From contig CAIYVX010000024.1 of NCBI GenBank assembly GCA_903929765.1, forward strand, positions 1 through 64,000: a stretch of DNA of 64,000 nt, written 5' to 3'. Shown here in pieces: positions 42,397-50,970 of the stretch. The stretch comes from an uncultured Planctomycetia bacterium. GTDB taxonomy: Bacteria; Planctomycetota; Phycisphaerae; FEN-1346; JAACEH01. Each line of letters opens with the position of its first letter. Position 1 is the first letter of the stretch. The position numbers and the translations under genes are program-made. A model generated the notes under the pieces. That model had not been told where the DNA came from, searched no databases, and was given only the letters and a program-made list of their open reading frames with translations.

Positions 42397-43755
42397 CTAA
42401 GAGCGGATGTCGGAGAGGCCGGGGGCGAGGGCGGCGCGGTCGGCGTGGGCGAAGCGGAGGTCGACGAGGCGTTTGAGCTTGCGGCCGACGCGAAGTTCTC
42501 CGGGTCGGTGGACGAAGAGGCGCATCTGGAAGATGCCGAGGGCGAGGTTTTTCATGAGGTCGGGGTACTGGTCGGTGATCTGGGAGCGGAGGCGTGGGTC
42601 GAGGGCATCGGCGGTGGCGCCGTTGGTGGATTCGACGTGGATTTCCATGATTTCGCGGACGCCTTCGAGTTTGAAGACGACCTGCCAGTCGTGGGTGAGT
42701 TCGGGGAGTGGTTCGAGGATGTTCTGGAACATGAGGGGGTAGAGGTTTCCGCCGGAGGCGACGATGAGTTCGTCGCGGCGGCCGCGGATTTTGCTCATGC
42801 AGGGGAAGTTTGAGCCGCAGGGGCAGGGTTCGGAGATGAGTCGGGCGACATCGCGGGTGCGGTAGCGGAGGAGGGGCATGACGCGGCGACCGAGGGTGGT
42901 GAAGACGATTTCGCCGTAGCCGTCGGCGTCGGGTTCGAGGATTTCGGTGAGGTAATCGACATTGTCCATGTGATAGCCGTCGATCTGGAGACAGGGCTGG
43001 AAGCCGATGGCGCCGCCGATTTCGACGGAGCCGTAGGACATGACGACGCGGGCGGGTTTCCAGACGTTTTCCATCCAGCGGACGGCGTCAGGGGGCATTT
43101 CTTCAGCACTGCCGACGAGGAAGCGGAGGGGCCGGGCGCCGTGCTGCTCGGCGAGTTCGGTGAGGCGAATGAGCCAGGTGGGTTCGCCGAGGATGACGGT
43201 GAATTTGTATTGTTCGAGTCGGCGGTAGACTTCGATGGGGTCGACCTTGCCGAAGGCGAGGGAAAAGGCGCCGGTGGCCATGCAGCCGTAGTGGGCGACC
43301 ATGCCGGGAATCCAGATGTTGAAATCGAAGGCGTTGGCGATGCGATCCTCGGCGGTGATGCCCAACATGGCCAGACCGACGGCGGAGGAGACGCCGATGC
43401 TGTGGAGTTCGTCGTTGCTGTAGTAGACGCGTTTGTTGCGACCGGTGGTGCCGGAAGATTCGAAGACGATGGAGGGCGGGGCGCAGATGAAGTCTTCGGC
43501 GTTGGCGACGAGGTCGTCCGGGGTGGTGTAGAAGTCGCCGAGGTCGGCGGGAGTGCGGATTTTGGCGGGGTCGAGTCCGCGAGCGGCGAAGGCCCTCTGG
43601 TAGAAGGGCGAGCGGGCGGCGGCCCAGCGGACGGTCTGGCGGAAATGCTTGGCGGCCATGCGGCGTATCACGCTGGGCGGGGTGCGGCGGGCGAGCCTGG
43701 CCATGGTGGCAGGGGAGAGGGTTTCGATGAATTTTTCGATGAGTCTGAAGGGCAT
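42397..43755 (-). CDS. PaaK-like AMP-dependent ligase
   Basis: A 452-residue adenylating enzyme of the phenylacetate-CoA ligase type: FESSGTTGRNKR (P-loop), YGSVEIGG (acceptor-site region), LLRYRTRDVARL (hinge), GRRDELIVASGGNLYP. It is only distantly like the ligase at 28891 and lies outside the biosynthetic cluster. Its neighbours on the same strand are a GSA-aminomutase-like protein and an M20 peptidase. Substrate unknown. Confidence 0.78.
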   Translation of the reverse strand: MPFRLIEKFIETLSPATMARLARRTPPSVIRRMAAKHFRQTVRWAAARSPFYQRAFAARGLDPAKIRTPADLGDFYTTPDDLVANAEDFICAPPSIVFESSGTTGRNKRVYYSNDELHSIGVSSAVGLAMLGITAEDRIANAFDFNIWIPGMVAHYGCMATGAFSLAFGKVDPIEVYRRLEQYKFTVILGEPTWLIRLTELAEQHGARPLRFLVGSAEEMPPDAVRWMENVWKPARVVMSYGSVEIGGAIGFQPCLQIDGYHMDNVDYLTEILEPDADGYGEIVFTTLGRRVMPLLRYRTRDVARLISEPCPCGSNFPCMSKIRGRRDELIVASGGNLYPLMFQNILEPLPELTHDWQVVFKLEGVREIMEIHVESTNGATADALDPRLRSQITDQYPDLMKNLALGIFQMRLFVHRPGELRVGRKLKRLVDLRFAHADRAALAPGLSDIRS

Positions 43756-43806
43756 AATGGTTCGGTGGCTCCGGGAAACAGCAATCGGAAAAAGGCATTA
43801 TATCAT

Positions 43807-43857
43807 GTCGGGCCAGGGCCCGACCTACATGATGGTGCGTGCAAGCACGCACCCTAC
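43807..43857. repeat. Composite double palindrome
   Basis: GTCGGGCCAGGGCCCGAC (43807-43824) then CTACATGATG then GGTGCGTGCAAGCACGCACC and CTAC. The same two-part unit, with the same spacer, occurs at 62684-62734. Confidence 0.88.
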
Positions 43858-43877
43858 ATAAGCACTACATAACAACG

Positions 43878-45236
43878 TCAGCCGGCGATGGACTTCATGG
43901 CGGCGGCGACGGCGGCGACGGTGAGATCGACATCTTCGGGTCCGTGGGCGGCGGAGACGAACCAGCAGGCGAAGGGGGTTTCGTTGCAATGGACGCCGCG
44001 CTGGAGCAAGGCGTAACGGAAGGCGGCATAGCGTTTGGCGTCGGCGAGTTTGAGGTCGCGGTAATGGACGGGCGCGCGGTCGGTGAAGAGGACCTGGAAC
44101 ATGGAGCCGAGGCCCTGGACGACGACGGGGACGCGGCAATCGCGGGCGGCGCGGCGGATGGCTTCGGAGACGGCCTCGCCGGCGCGGCGGATGCGGTCCA
44201 GGACGGCGGGGGCGGCGAGGGTGTGGAGGGTGTGGAGAGCTGCGGCGGCGCAGAGCGGGTTGCCGTTATAGGTGCCGCCGTGTTTGACGCGGTTGGCGCC
44301 GATCAGGTCCATGATGTTTCGTTTACCGGCGAAGGCGGAGATGGGCAGGCCGCCGCCGAGGGCCTTGGAGAAGACGGAGAGGTCGGCATCGACGCCGAAA
44401 AGCTGCTGGGCGCCGCCGGGAGCGGTGCGGAAGCCGGTGACGATTTCGTCGAAGATGAGGACGATGCCGCGTCGCGTGCACTGCTGGCGGAGGAATTCGA
44501 GGTAGCCGGGGCGGGGCATGATGCAGGCGTTGTTGGCGACGATGGGTTCGGCGATGACAGCGGCGAACTGGCCGTCGTGTTGGTCGAGGATGGCTTTGAG
44601 AATGTCAGGTTCGTTCCAGGGACAGATGACGACGTCGTTGACGACGCCCTGGGGCAGGCCGGGGCTGTGGGGAATGCTGTGGGGGGCTTCGAGCGGGCCG
44701 GCTTCGTCTGGGGAAGGTCGATTGGAGATGGCCAGGACATCGGCCCAGCCGTGATAGTGGCCCTCGAATTTGAGGATTTTTGATTTTCCGGTGAAGCCGC
44801 GGGCGGCGCGGACGGCGCCGGAGATGGCCTCGGAGCCGGAGTTGGCGAAGCGGACGAGTTCGGCGGACTTGACCATGCGGCAGATTTGTTCGGCGAGTTC
44901 GATTTCGACGGTGTTGCAGGTGCCGTACATGGTGCCCTGGTCGAACTGGGATTTGATGACCTGTCCGAGGGCGGGGTCGGCGTGGCCGAGGATGACGGAG
45001 CCGTAGCTGAGGAGATAGTCGACAAATTGGTGACCGTCGGCGTCCCAGATGCGAGAGCCGCGCCCGCGGGTGATGTAAAGGGGGTGTTTGGCGGGTCCGG
45101 TGACGATGGAGCGGGCGGAACTGGCGATGCCGCCGGCGAGAAATTGGCGGGCGCGCTGGAAAAGGGCGTCGGAGGCTTTCAGGGTGGCGTTGGCGGCGAG
45201 GCCGAGTTGGGGAAGTTTTTCGGATTGGAGCGTCAT
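43878..45236 (-). CDS. Glutamate-1-semialdehyde aminomutase-like class III aminotransferase
   Basis: A 452-residue PLP enzyme. Lys291 in VFSKALGGGLP is the Schiff-base lysine; NSGSEA, FEGHYHGW and FDEIVTGFR are family motifs. It is like HemL (heme biosynthesis) and its relatives, which interconvert glutamate-1-semialdehyde and 5-aminolevulinate or do other transaminations. No other heme genes are nearby, so either role is possible. ATG 45236 with GTAGGAT; a longer start would include the palindrome at 45265. Confidence 0.78.
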   Translation of the reverse strand: MTLQSEKLPQLGLAANATLKASDALFQRARQFLAGGIASSARSIVTGPAKHPLYITRGRGSRIWDADGHQFVDYLLSYGSVILGHADPALGQVIKSQFDQGTMYGTCNTVEIELAEQICRMVKSAELVRFANSGSEAISGAVRAARGFTGKSKILKFEGHYHGWADVLAISNRPSPDEAGPLEAPHSIPHSPGLPQGVVNDVVICPWNEPDILKAILDQHDGQFAAVIAEPIVANNACIMPRPGYLEFLRQQCTRRGIVLIFDEIVTGFRTAPGGAQQLFGVDADLSVFSKALGGGLPISAFAGKRNIMDLIGANRVKHGGTYNGNPLCAAAALHTLHTLAAPAVLDRIRRAGEAVSEAIRRAARDCRVPVVVQGLGSMFQVLFTDRAPVHYRDLKLADAKRYAAFRYALLQRGVHCNETPFACWFVSAAHGPEDVDLTVAAVAAAMKSIAG

Positions 45237-45264
45237 GACAAATCCTACCTTATTTTGCAGAACC

Positions 45265-45289
45265 GCGTGGCTGCAAGCAGCCACCCTAC
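45265..45289. repeat. CGTGGCTGC palindrome overlapping a stop codon
   Basis: GTGGCTGC / GCAGCCAC around AA, followed by CCTACA. The stop codon of the M20 gene (minus strand TAG, 45286-45288) lies inside this element's CTAC end. Confidence 0.85.
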
Positions 45290-46536
45290 AGGTCGAAATA
45301 GCGGATGGCTGTTAAAGCCAGCATCCGGGCGAAGGCTTCGACGTCGCGGACGTCGATGAATTCGCCGGCCGCATGAGCCTGTTCCAAGCCGCCGGGTCCC
45401 CAGACCAGGGTCGGGGAAGCGTGGGCCTGGAAGCGAAGTCCGGCTTCGCAACCGGAGTTGAAAGCCGACCAGCCGGTCCAGGCGTTCGATCCGCCGAGGG
45501 CCACGACGGCCTCGCGGGCAGCGGTGCAGAGCGGGTCGTCCGGCGCGGTGCGGTGACCGTCGTACTGCTCGGTGAAAGTTATGTCGAGCGCGTCGTCGGG
45601 CACGGCGGCCCGGAGTTCCATCGCAAACTTTTCCCGCCACAGGGCGAGGTCGTCCGCCGGGAGCAGTTCGAAATAGCCGGCGCCGAGCGCCCTTGAGCAA
45701 ACCATGCCCTGCCACCGGCCGGCCTCGACGCGGTCCACGGTTACGGGCCGGGCGATGGGGCAGGCGGCAAAAAGCGGATCGGCGGCGCTGTTGTTCCAGC
45801 GGGTTTCGAGCGCGGTCAGAGCGTCGAGGACTCGCCGCAAGGAAGCAAGGGCGTCGCGGCCTAACCATTTTACCGAGCCGTGGACGGCAACGCCATGACA
45901 AATTACTTCAAAGCGTAGTCCGGGGCGCGAGGCGCAGCGCGGAATGTTGGAGGTAGGCTCAAGAATGATGACGCCGCGGCCGCGATAACCGCGCAGGAGG
46001 CTGGTCAGGGTGCCCAGTCCGACGGCGTCTTCCTCTCCGGGGACGAGTTCGAGGAGGAGGTCGCCGGGTAGGCCGACGGGGACGAGTTCCTTGAGGACGA
46101 GCATGGCCCAAAGTGCGCCGACGAGCGGGCCTTTGTCATCGACGGCGCCGCGGCCGTGGAGGAGATGGTCCCGGAGTTCGCCGGACCAGAGATTGTCCTG
46201 GGCTTCGCCGGTGACGACGTCGGCGTGGGCGTTGAGGATGAGGGGTTCGGCCTGGCCGCGCCCGGGAAGTTTGACGACCAGGGTGGGGCGGCCGGCGAGG
46301 GGCAGGTGGCGGGCCTGGCCCTGAGGATAGGGGGCGACGGCGGCTTCGGCGGTTTCCCAGAGATCGGTCTGGAAGCCGTGGCGGGCGGCCCAAGCGGCGA
46401 TAAAGTTGGTGAAGGCGGCTTCCTGGCCGGAAGGGCTGGGGAGGCGGATGGATTGCTGGAGGAGGGCGATCATTTCGTCGCGAGGGCGGGCGGCGGCGCG
46501 GGCGAGGGCGGAAGAGGATGGGGCGGGGGTGGGCAT
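45286..46536 (-). CDS. M20-family metallopeptidase (ArgE/DapE-like)
   Basis: A 416-residue M20 peptidase/deacylase. Metal ligands are seen in LILNAHADVV (His) and HGRGAVDDKG (Asp), the catalytic Glu pair in LVPGEED, and the last ligand His in GGLEQAHA near the C terminus. N-acetylornithine deacetylase, DapE or another amide hydrolase are all possible. The stop is in the palindrome at 45265. Near a GSA-like aminomutase and a HAD phosphatase on the same strand. Confidence 0.82.
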   Translation of the reverse strand: MPTPAPSSSALARAAARPRDEMIALLQQSIRLPSPSGQEAAFTNFIAAWAARHGFQTDLWETAEAAVAPYPQGQARHLPLAGRPTLVVKLPGRGQAEPLILNAHADVVTGEAQDNLWSGELRDHLLHGRGAVDDKGPLVGALWAMLVLKELVPVGLPGDLLLELVPGEEDAVGLGTLTSLLRGYRGRGVIILEPTSNIPRCASRPGLRFEVICHGVAVHGSVKWLGRDALASLRRVLDALTALETRWNNSAADPLFAACPIARPVTVDRVEAGRWQGMVCSRALGAGYFELLPADDLALWREKFAMELRAAVPDDALDITFTEQYDGHRTAPDDPLCTAAREAVVALGGSNAWTGWSAFNSGCEAGLRFQAHASPTLVWGPGGLEQAHAAGEFIDVRDVEAFARMLALTAIRYFDL

Positions 46537-46538
46537 GG

Positions 46539-46686
46539 GAATAATTAAAAATTAGAAATTAAAAATGAAAAATTAAAAGATAAAAGAAGAAGAAGAAACA
46601 GCATCCCCCAGCGGTGCTGGGGGCTTCAAAAGAAAAAACAACAACTCACTTACCCTACTCTCTCCGGTCAAGGGAGAGGGGTGAAA
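46539..46686. repeat. Repeat chain between the M20 and HAD genes
   Basis: An AT-rich AATTAAAAATTAGAAATT tandem (46543-46580), a CCCCCAGC/GCTGGGGG palindrome (46600-46630), and a CTCTCC/GGGAGAGG element (46645-46686). The last one overlaps the 3' end of the HAD phosphatase gene. Confidence 0.82.
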
Positions 46687-47404
46687 CGGCAACGGCAATG
46701 GCGGAGTCGGCCTGCCAGGCGGCGGAGAGGGTGGCGGCGACGTCGAGCAGGGTGGAATAGGAGCGGTAGGGGATATTTTCGGCGTCGAGCAGGCGGGTGA
46801 GGACGGACTTGGCGAAGACGAGGTCGGCTTTGCGCGAGGCACAAAGGTCGCTGCGGCCGTCGCCGACATAGATGGAGCGGCGACCGGGCTGGCCGAGGGC
46901 GTCCATGGATTCGCACTTGCAATGGGCGGCGCCGAAGGTGCAGGAGCGGCTCTCGTGGGGACAATAAAGCTTCAGTCCGCCGTCGGCGAAAACGGCGGTG
47001 TTGGAGCGGACTTCGAGGTGGGCGAAACCGTAGCGTCGCAGGATGCGGCGGATGAAGAAATCGACGCAGTCGCTGAGAATGACGATGGGGACGCGACGGA
47101 GGTCGAGGAGGCGGAAGAGGGCGACGGCGCCGGGGTCGAGGGTGATGCGGTTAAGCATGGCGTCGAGTTCGGGCGGAGCGATGCGGACGAGGTCGAATTG
47201 CCCGGCGAGGCAGGCGCGGGAGCCGATTTCGCCGTTCTGCCAGCGGCGCTCGAGGAGTTTCCAGGAGTCGTCGCGGGCGTAGCGGGAGATGAGTTCGTCG
47301 AGGACGTCCTGGGAAGAGATAGTGCCGTCGAAGTCGATCCAGACCTGGGCCAGGTCGGCCGAGGGGACGGGCCGGTGGGCGGAATTGGAAGGTTTACTGA
47401 TCAT
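46655..47404 (-). CDS. HAD-IB/MtnX-like phosphatase
   Basis: A 249-residue HAD phosphatase. Motif I DFDGTISSQDV, motif II ILSDC, and motif IV YVGDGRSD are clear. It resembles MtnX (2-hydroxy-3-keto-5-methylthiopentenyl-1-phosphate phosphatase) and related HAD-IB enzymes. The true substrate is not known. ATG 47404 with GGGAG. The last residues (SPLSLDRRE) and the stop come from a palindromic repeat. Confidence 0.75.
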   Translation of the reverse strand: MISKPSNSAHRPVPSADLAQVWIDFDGTISSQDVLDELISRYARDDSWKLLERRWQNGEIGSRACLAGQFDLVRIAPPELDAMLNRITLDPGAVALFRLLDLRRVPIVILSDCVDFFIRRILRRYGFAHLEVRSNTAVFADGGLKLYCPHESRSCTFGAAHCKCESMDALGQPGRRSIYVGDGRSDLCASRKADLVFAKSVLTRLLDAENIPYRSYSTLLDVAATLSAAWQADSAIAVAVSPLSLDRRE

Positions 47405-47518
47405 ATTGCTCCCGTTGGCAGTGCGAAGACAGCTAGTTTGCCAAATTGAGGCGTTTTGTTCAATTAAAATCCGGTTAGCATGGTCGGGCGGAAGGTCCGT
47501 GGCGGACAAAAACGGCGG

Positions 47519-47547
47519 TTCAAAAGGCGGGCGACATGGTGTACAAT
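47519..47547 (+). promoter_or_regulatory. Candidate promoter of the esterase gene
   Basis: TTCAAA (47519-47524), 17 bp, TACAAT (47542-47547). Good -10, moderate -35. It lies 45 bp before the ATG. Confidence 0.5.
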
Positions 47548-47591
47548 GCCGCCGGAGTGAAGCGGTAATTAATTATAAAAGGAGCGAGTGA

Positions 47592-49127
47592 ATGCGAACG
47601 AGATTGGTTGTGGCGTCAATGATGCTGGCACTGCTGGCGGCTTCGGCGGCGCAGGCGGAGGTTAAGCTGCCGTCGATTCTGAGCGACAACATGGTGGTGC
47701 AGCAGGGCAAAACAGCGGCGTTCTGGGGCCTGGCGACGCCAGGTGAGACGGTGACGGTGAAGTTTGCCGCCGAGACGGCGACGACGACGACCGACAAGGA
47801 CGGCCGGTGGAAGGTGGAGATCAAGCCTCCGTCGTCGGGCGGGCCGTATGAGGTGGAGGTGGCGGGGTCGAACACGATCGTGATCAAGAACGTTCTGGTG
47901 GGCGAGGTGTGGCTGTGCGCCGGGCAGTCGAACATGCAGTTTCCTCTGGCGAATCCGGCGGTCTGGGGCAACGCCGCCGCCGGCGGGAAGGAAGAGGCGG
48001 CGACGGCGAACTATCCTGAGATTCGGCAGTTCGCCATTGCGGTAGCGCCCATGATTGGGCCGCAGTTCAGTTGCTCGGGCCAATGGGTGGTCTGTTCGCC
48101 GGCGACGGCCGGGAAGTTTACGGCGGTGGGTTACTTTTTCGGGAAAGCGATTCATCAGGAACTGAAGGCGCCGGTGGGGCTGATTAACAACGCCGTGGGC
48201 GGCACGCCGATCGAGTCGTGGCTGGAGCGCAGCATCATGATGGGTGATCCCGAGTTCAACAAGGTGGTGCTGGAGCGTCAAGCGAAGACTCGTGCGGGGA
48301 TCGAAAAATCGGAGGCGGACTACAAGGTGGCCCTGGCCAAGTGGAAAGAACAGGCGGCCTCGGCTCAGGCGGCGGGCCAGCCCGTGGCGGCGGAACCCAG
48401 GAAACCCTGGAACGGGGCAACGCATATGCCGGGGTTGTTGTACAACGGCGAGGTGACCCCGATAACGCCGTACAAGATTGCGGGGGCGCTGTGGTACCAG
48501 GGCGAGAGCCATGACGGTAATAAGTTGTACGGGAAGCTGTTGACGAAGCTGATAGAAAGCTATCGCCAGGTGTGGGGGGAGGGGGATTTTCCGTTCCTGG
48601 TGGTGCAGTTGACGAGCTTCGGCAAGGTGACGAACGAGCCGGACGAGTCGGGGGGCTGGATGGTGGTGCGTGAGGGCGAGTTGCAGGCCACGAGCCTGCC
48701 GAAGGTGGGCCTGGCGGTGACGATGGACCTGGGCGACCCGGTCGATATCCATCCGGTGCGGAAAAAAGAGGTGGGCGACCGGCTGGCTTTGGCGGCGCTG
48801 GCGATAGCGTATGATAAGAAGATCGTGTTCAGCGGGCCGATTTACCAGTCGTTTGCCGTGGAAGGCAACAAGGTGCGGCTGAAGTTCAAGTACGTCGGGA
48901 GCGGACTGGAGGCCAAGGGGGAGACGCTCAAAGGTTTCGCCGTGGCCGGAGCGGACAAGAAGTTCGTCTGGGCCGAGGCGAAGATCGAGGGGACGGACGT
49001 GGTGGTGACGAGCGACAAAGTGGCGGCGCCGGTGGCGGTGCGTTATGGTTGGGCGGCGGTGTCGGATTGTAACCTCTATAACAAGGAAGGGTTGCCGGCG
49101 TCGCCGTTTCGGACGGATGAGGGGTAA
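47592..49127 (+). CDS. Secreted sialate O-acetylesterase-like SGNH hydrolase
   Basis: A 511-residue secreted esterase. Signal peptide ending AAQA, a beta-sandwich start (LPSILSDNMVVQQG, the family opening), and an SGNH core with nucleophile Ser in CAGQSNMQF and the WYQGES motif. Members remove O-acetyl groups from sialic acid or plant xylan side chains. Acts in periplasm or outside. ATG 47592 with AAAAGGAGCG. Confidence 0.88.
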   Translation: MRTRLVVASMMLALLAASAAQAEVKLPSILSDNMVVQQGKTAAFWGLATPGETVTVKFAAETATTTTDKDGRWKVEIKPPSSGGPYEVEVAGSNTIVIKNVLVGEVWLCAGQSNMQFPLANPAVWGNAAAGGKEEAATANYPEIRQFAIAVAPMIGPQFSCSGQWVVCSPATAGKFTAVGYFFGKAIHQELKAPVGLINNAVGGTPIESWLERSIMMGDPEFNKVVLERQAKTRAGIEKSEADYKVALAKWKEQAASAQAAGQPVAAEPRKPWNGATHMPGLLYNGEVTPITPYKIAGALWYQGESHDGNKLYGKLLTKLIESYRQVWGEGDFPFLVVQLTSFGKVTNEPDESGGWMVVREGELQATSLPKVGLAVTMDLGDPVDIHPVRKKEVGDRLALAALAIAYDKKIVFSGPIYQSFAVEGNKVRLKFKYVGSGLEAKGETLKGFAVAGADKKFVWAEAKIEGTDVVVTSDKVAAPVAVRYGWAAVSDCNLYNKEGLPASPFRTDEG

Positions 49128-49133
49128 GAACAG

Positions 49134-49348
49134 CAGGCTTAAGGCTTGAGGCTTAAGACTTAAGAAACGGCAACACTTGAAGGACCGAGCGAATGCCGCT
49201 ATAGTATGCGGCTTAGCAAAGACCGGGCAGGGCAAGCCCTGTCCCGACGAACGGCAACAAAAGAAGAAACAGCGTCCCCCAGCAGTGCTGGGGGCTTCAA
49301 GAGAAAAAGAAACGGCAACAACACGGGCGACCCATGGGTCGCCCCTAC
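49134..49348. repeat. Repeat-filled gap before aldolase
   Basis: In order: GGCTTAA-type heptads (49134-49164), CGGGCAGGGCAAGCCCTGTCCC palindrome (49223-49247), a CCCCCAGC/GCTGGGGG palindrome (49271-49300), and GGGCGACCCATGGGTCGCCCCTAC (49325-49348). They are linked by A/C-rich spacers. Confidence 0.82.
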
Positions 49349-49383
49349 AAACAGCAACAACAGAAAAAGAAAGGAAGGATGCA

Positions 49384-50442
49384 ATGCCGCTTACCCCAAT
49401 GCGTCAGATTCTCGATGAGGCTGCGAAGAAGAAGTACGGTGTGGGCGCGTACAACGTCAATAACATGGAGCAGATCCAGGCCATTATGAAGGCGGCCAAG
49501 GAGACCAAAAGCCCGGTGATCATCCAGGCCAGCCACGGGGCGCTGGAATATTCGAACATGATTTATCTGAAGAAGCTGATGGAAGCGGCGGCGGAAGAGA
49601 ACCCGGAGATTCCCGTGGCCATGCACCTGGATCACGGTCCGAACCTGAAGACGGTGAAGGCGGCGATCGCGCTGGGCTTTTCGAGCGTGATGATCGACGG
49701 GTCGCTGGACTATGACACGAAGACGGCCGGCGGCGCCCATCCGGCCCGCACGTTCGAGGACAACATTCGGGTGACCAAAGAAGTGGTCGATTATGCCCAC
49801 GGCTTCGGCGTTTCGGTCGAGGGCGAACTGGGCACGCTGGGCGGCATCGAGGACGACACGCACGCGGAGGCGGTGCACCTGACGGACCCGGAGCAGTGCG
49901 AGGAATTCTGTCGGCGGACGGGTGTGGATGCCCTGGCCATCGCCATCGGGACGAGCCACGGGGCTTACAAGTTCAAGGCGGAGCCGAAACTGGCCATGGA
50001 CCTGGTGAAGGAAATTCACCAGCGCGTGCCGAACGTGCGGCTGGTGATGCACGGCTCGTCGAGTGTTCCGGCGGCGCTGGTGGACGAGGTGAATAAGTAT
50101 GGCGGCAAGCTGGAAAAGACGATGGGCGTGCCGGTGAAGGCGATTCAGGAGGCCGTCGGGCTGGGGATCAACAAGATCAACGTGGATACGGACGGGCGGC
50201 TGGTGATTACGGCGGCGATCCGGAAGGTGTTCTTCGAGAAGCCGAAGGAGTTCGATCCGCGGAAATATCTGGGACCGGCCCGGGAGGCGCTGACGAAGCT
50301 GATCGCGGAGCGGATGGTCGAGTTCGGGACGGCGGGTCACGCGGGAGATTACCAGCCGCTGTCGCTGGCGGAGATGAAGGTGATTTACGCGGCGGGCGCG
50401 AGCGGCGGGTGCGGCGGGTGCGGCTGCGGCAAGAAGCACTAG
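49384..50442 (+). CDS. fba: Class II fructose-bisphosphate aldolase
   Basis: A 352-residue zinc aldolase that cleaves fructose-1,6-bisphosphate into dihydroxyacetone phosphate and glyceraldehyde-3-phosphate. Class II features: GVGAYNVNN, AMHLDHGPN (His ligand), IDGSLDYDTK, VEGELGTLGG, and VMHGSSSVP. The size fits the Calvin-cycle-type subfamily. The last 11 residues (GGCGGCGCGKKH) are Cys- and Gly-rich, which is unusual. ATG at 49384 with AAGGAAGG. Confidence 0.93.
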   Translation: MPLTPMRQILDEAAKKKYGVGAYNVNNMEQIQAIMKAAKETKSPVIIQASHGALEYSNMIYLKKLMEAAAEENPEIPVAMHLDHGPNLKTVKAAIALGFSSVMIDGSLDYDTKTAGGAHPARTFEDNIRVTKEVVDYAHGFGVSVEGELGTLGGIEDDTHAEAVHLTDPEQCEEFCRRTGVDALAIAIGTSHGAYKFKAEPKLAMDLVKEIHQRVPNVRLVMHGSSSVPAALVDEVNKYGGKLEKTMGVPVKAIQEAVGLGINKINVDTDGRLVITAAIRKVFFEKPKEFDPRKYLGPAREALTKLIAERMVEFGTAGHAGDYQPLSLAEMKVIYAAGASGGCGGCGCGKKH

Positions 50443-50448
50443 GAAACA

Positions 50449-50473
50449 TGGTGGGTGCAAGCACCCACCCGAC
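50449..50473. repeat. GGTGGGTGC palindrome
   Basis: GGTGGGTGC / GCACCCACC around AA, then CGAC. A variant of the GTAGGGTGCGTGC family, in the 51-bp gap between fba and the HU gene. Confidence 0.8.
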
Positions 50474-50493
50474 AAACAGCCGAGGGGTAAGAC

Positions 50494-50763
50494 GTGAACA
50501 AGAGTGAATTTATCGAGTTGCTGGCGGGCCGGCTGGGCGAGTCGAAGGCGGCAGCGGGCCGGCGGCTGGACGAAACGCTGGCCTGCCTGACCGAGACGGT
50601 GAAGAAGAACGAAAAGGTGATGCTGAGCGGGTTCGGGAACTTCGAGTTGAAGATTCGCAAGGCCCGGCAGGGGATCAACCCGGCGACGAAGTCGGCGATC
50701 CAGATAGCGGAGTCGAAGACGGTAGGGTTCAAGGCGGCTAAGGCGCTGAAGGATGCGCTGTAG
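50494..50763 (+). CDS. HU/IHF-family DNA-binding protein
   Basis: An 89-residue histone-like protein. The signature VMLSGFGNFELKIRKARQG is the HU/IHF beta-ribbon DNA-binding arm, and NPATKSAIQI replaces the usual NPxTGExI. It bends and compacts DNA. Start is GTG with GAGGGG upstream. It lies 51 bp after fba and before a terminator. Confidence 0.92.
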   Translation: MNKSEFIELLAGRLGESKAAAGRRLDETLACLTETVKKNEKVMLSGFGNFELKIRKARQGINPATKSAIQIAESKTVGFKAAKALKDAL

Positions 50764-50768
50764 AACGG

Positions 50769-50871
50769 CAGGCTTCAGACCACAGGCTTCAGACCTCAGG
50801 CGCAGCAGAAGAAAAAGAAGAAGGAACAGCAACGGCAACAACAGCCGGACAGGGCAGAGCCCTGTCCCTAC
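50769..50871. repeat. Repeats after the HU gene
   Basis: Degenerate CAGGCTTCAGAC heptad-like copies (50769-50801), then GGACAGGGCAGAGCCCTGTCCC (50846-50871). Confidence 0.75.
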
Positions 50872-50905
50872 AAACGGCAAGAAAAACCACAAACGGCAAG
50901 AAAAA

Positions 50906-50945
50906 CCAGCGCCGCCGGAAGAATTTTTCGGCGGCGCTGGAGTTA
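50906..50945 (+). terminator. Intrinsic terminator
   Basis: 12-bp perfect stem CCAGCGCCGCCG / CGGCGGCGCTGG with an A/T loop, then AGTTATTTTT. It ends the HU transcript just before tsaB. Confidence 0.85.
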
Positions 50946-50970
50946 TTTTTGGGAGAACACGGCGATTCGA

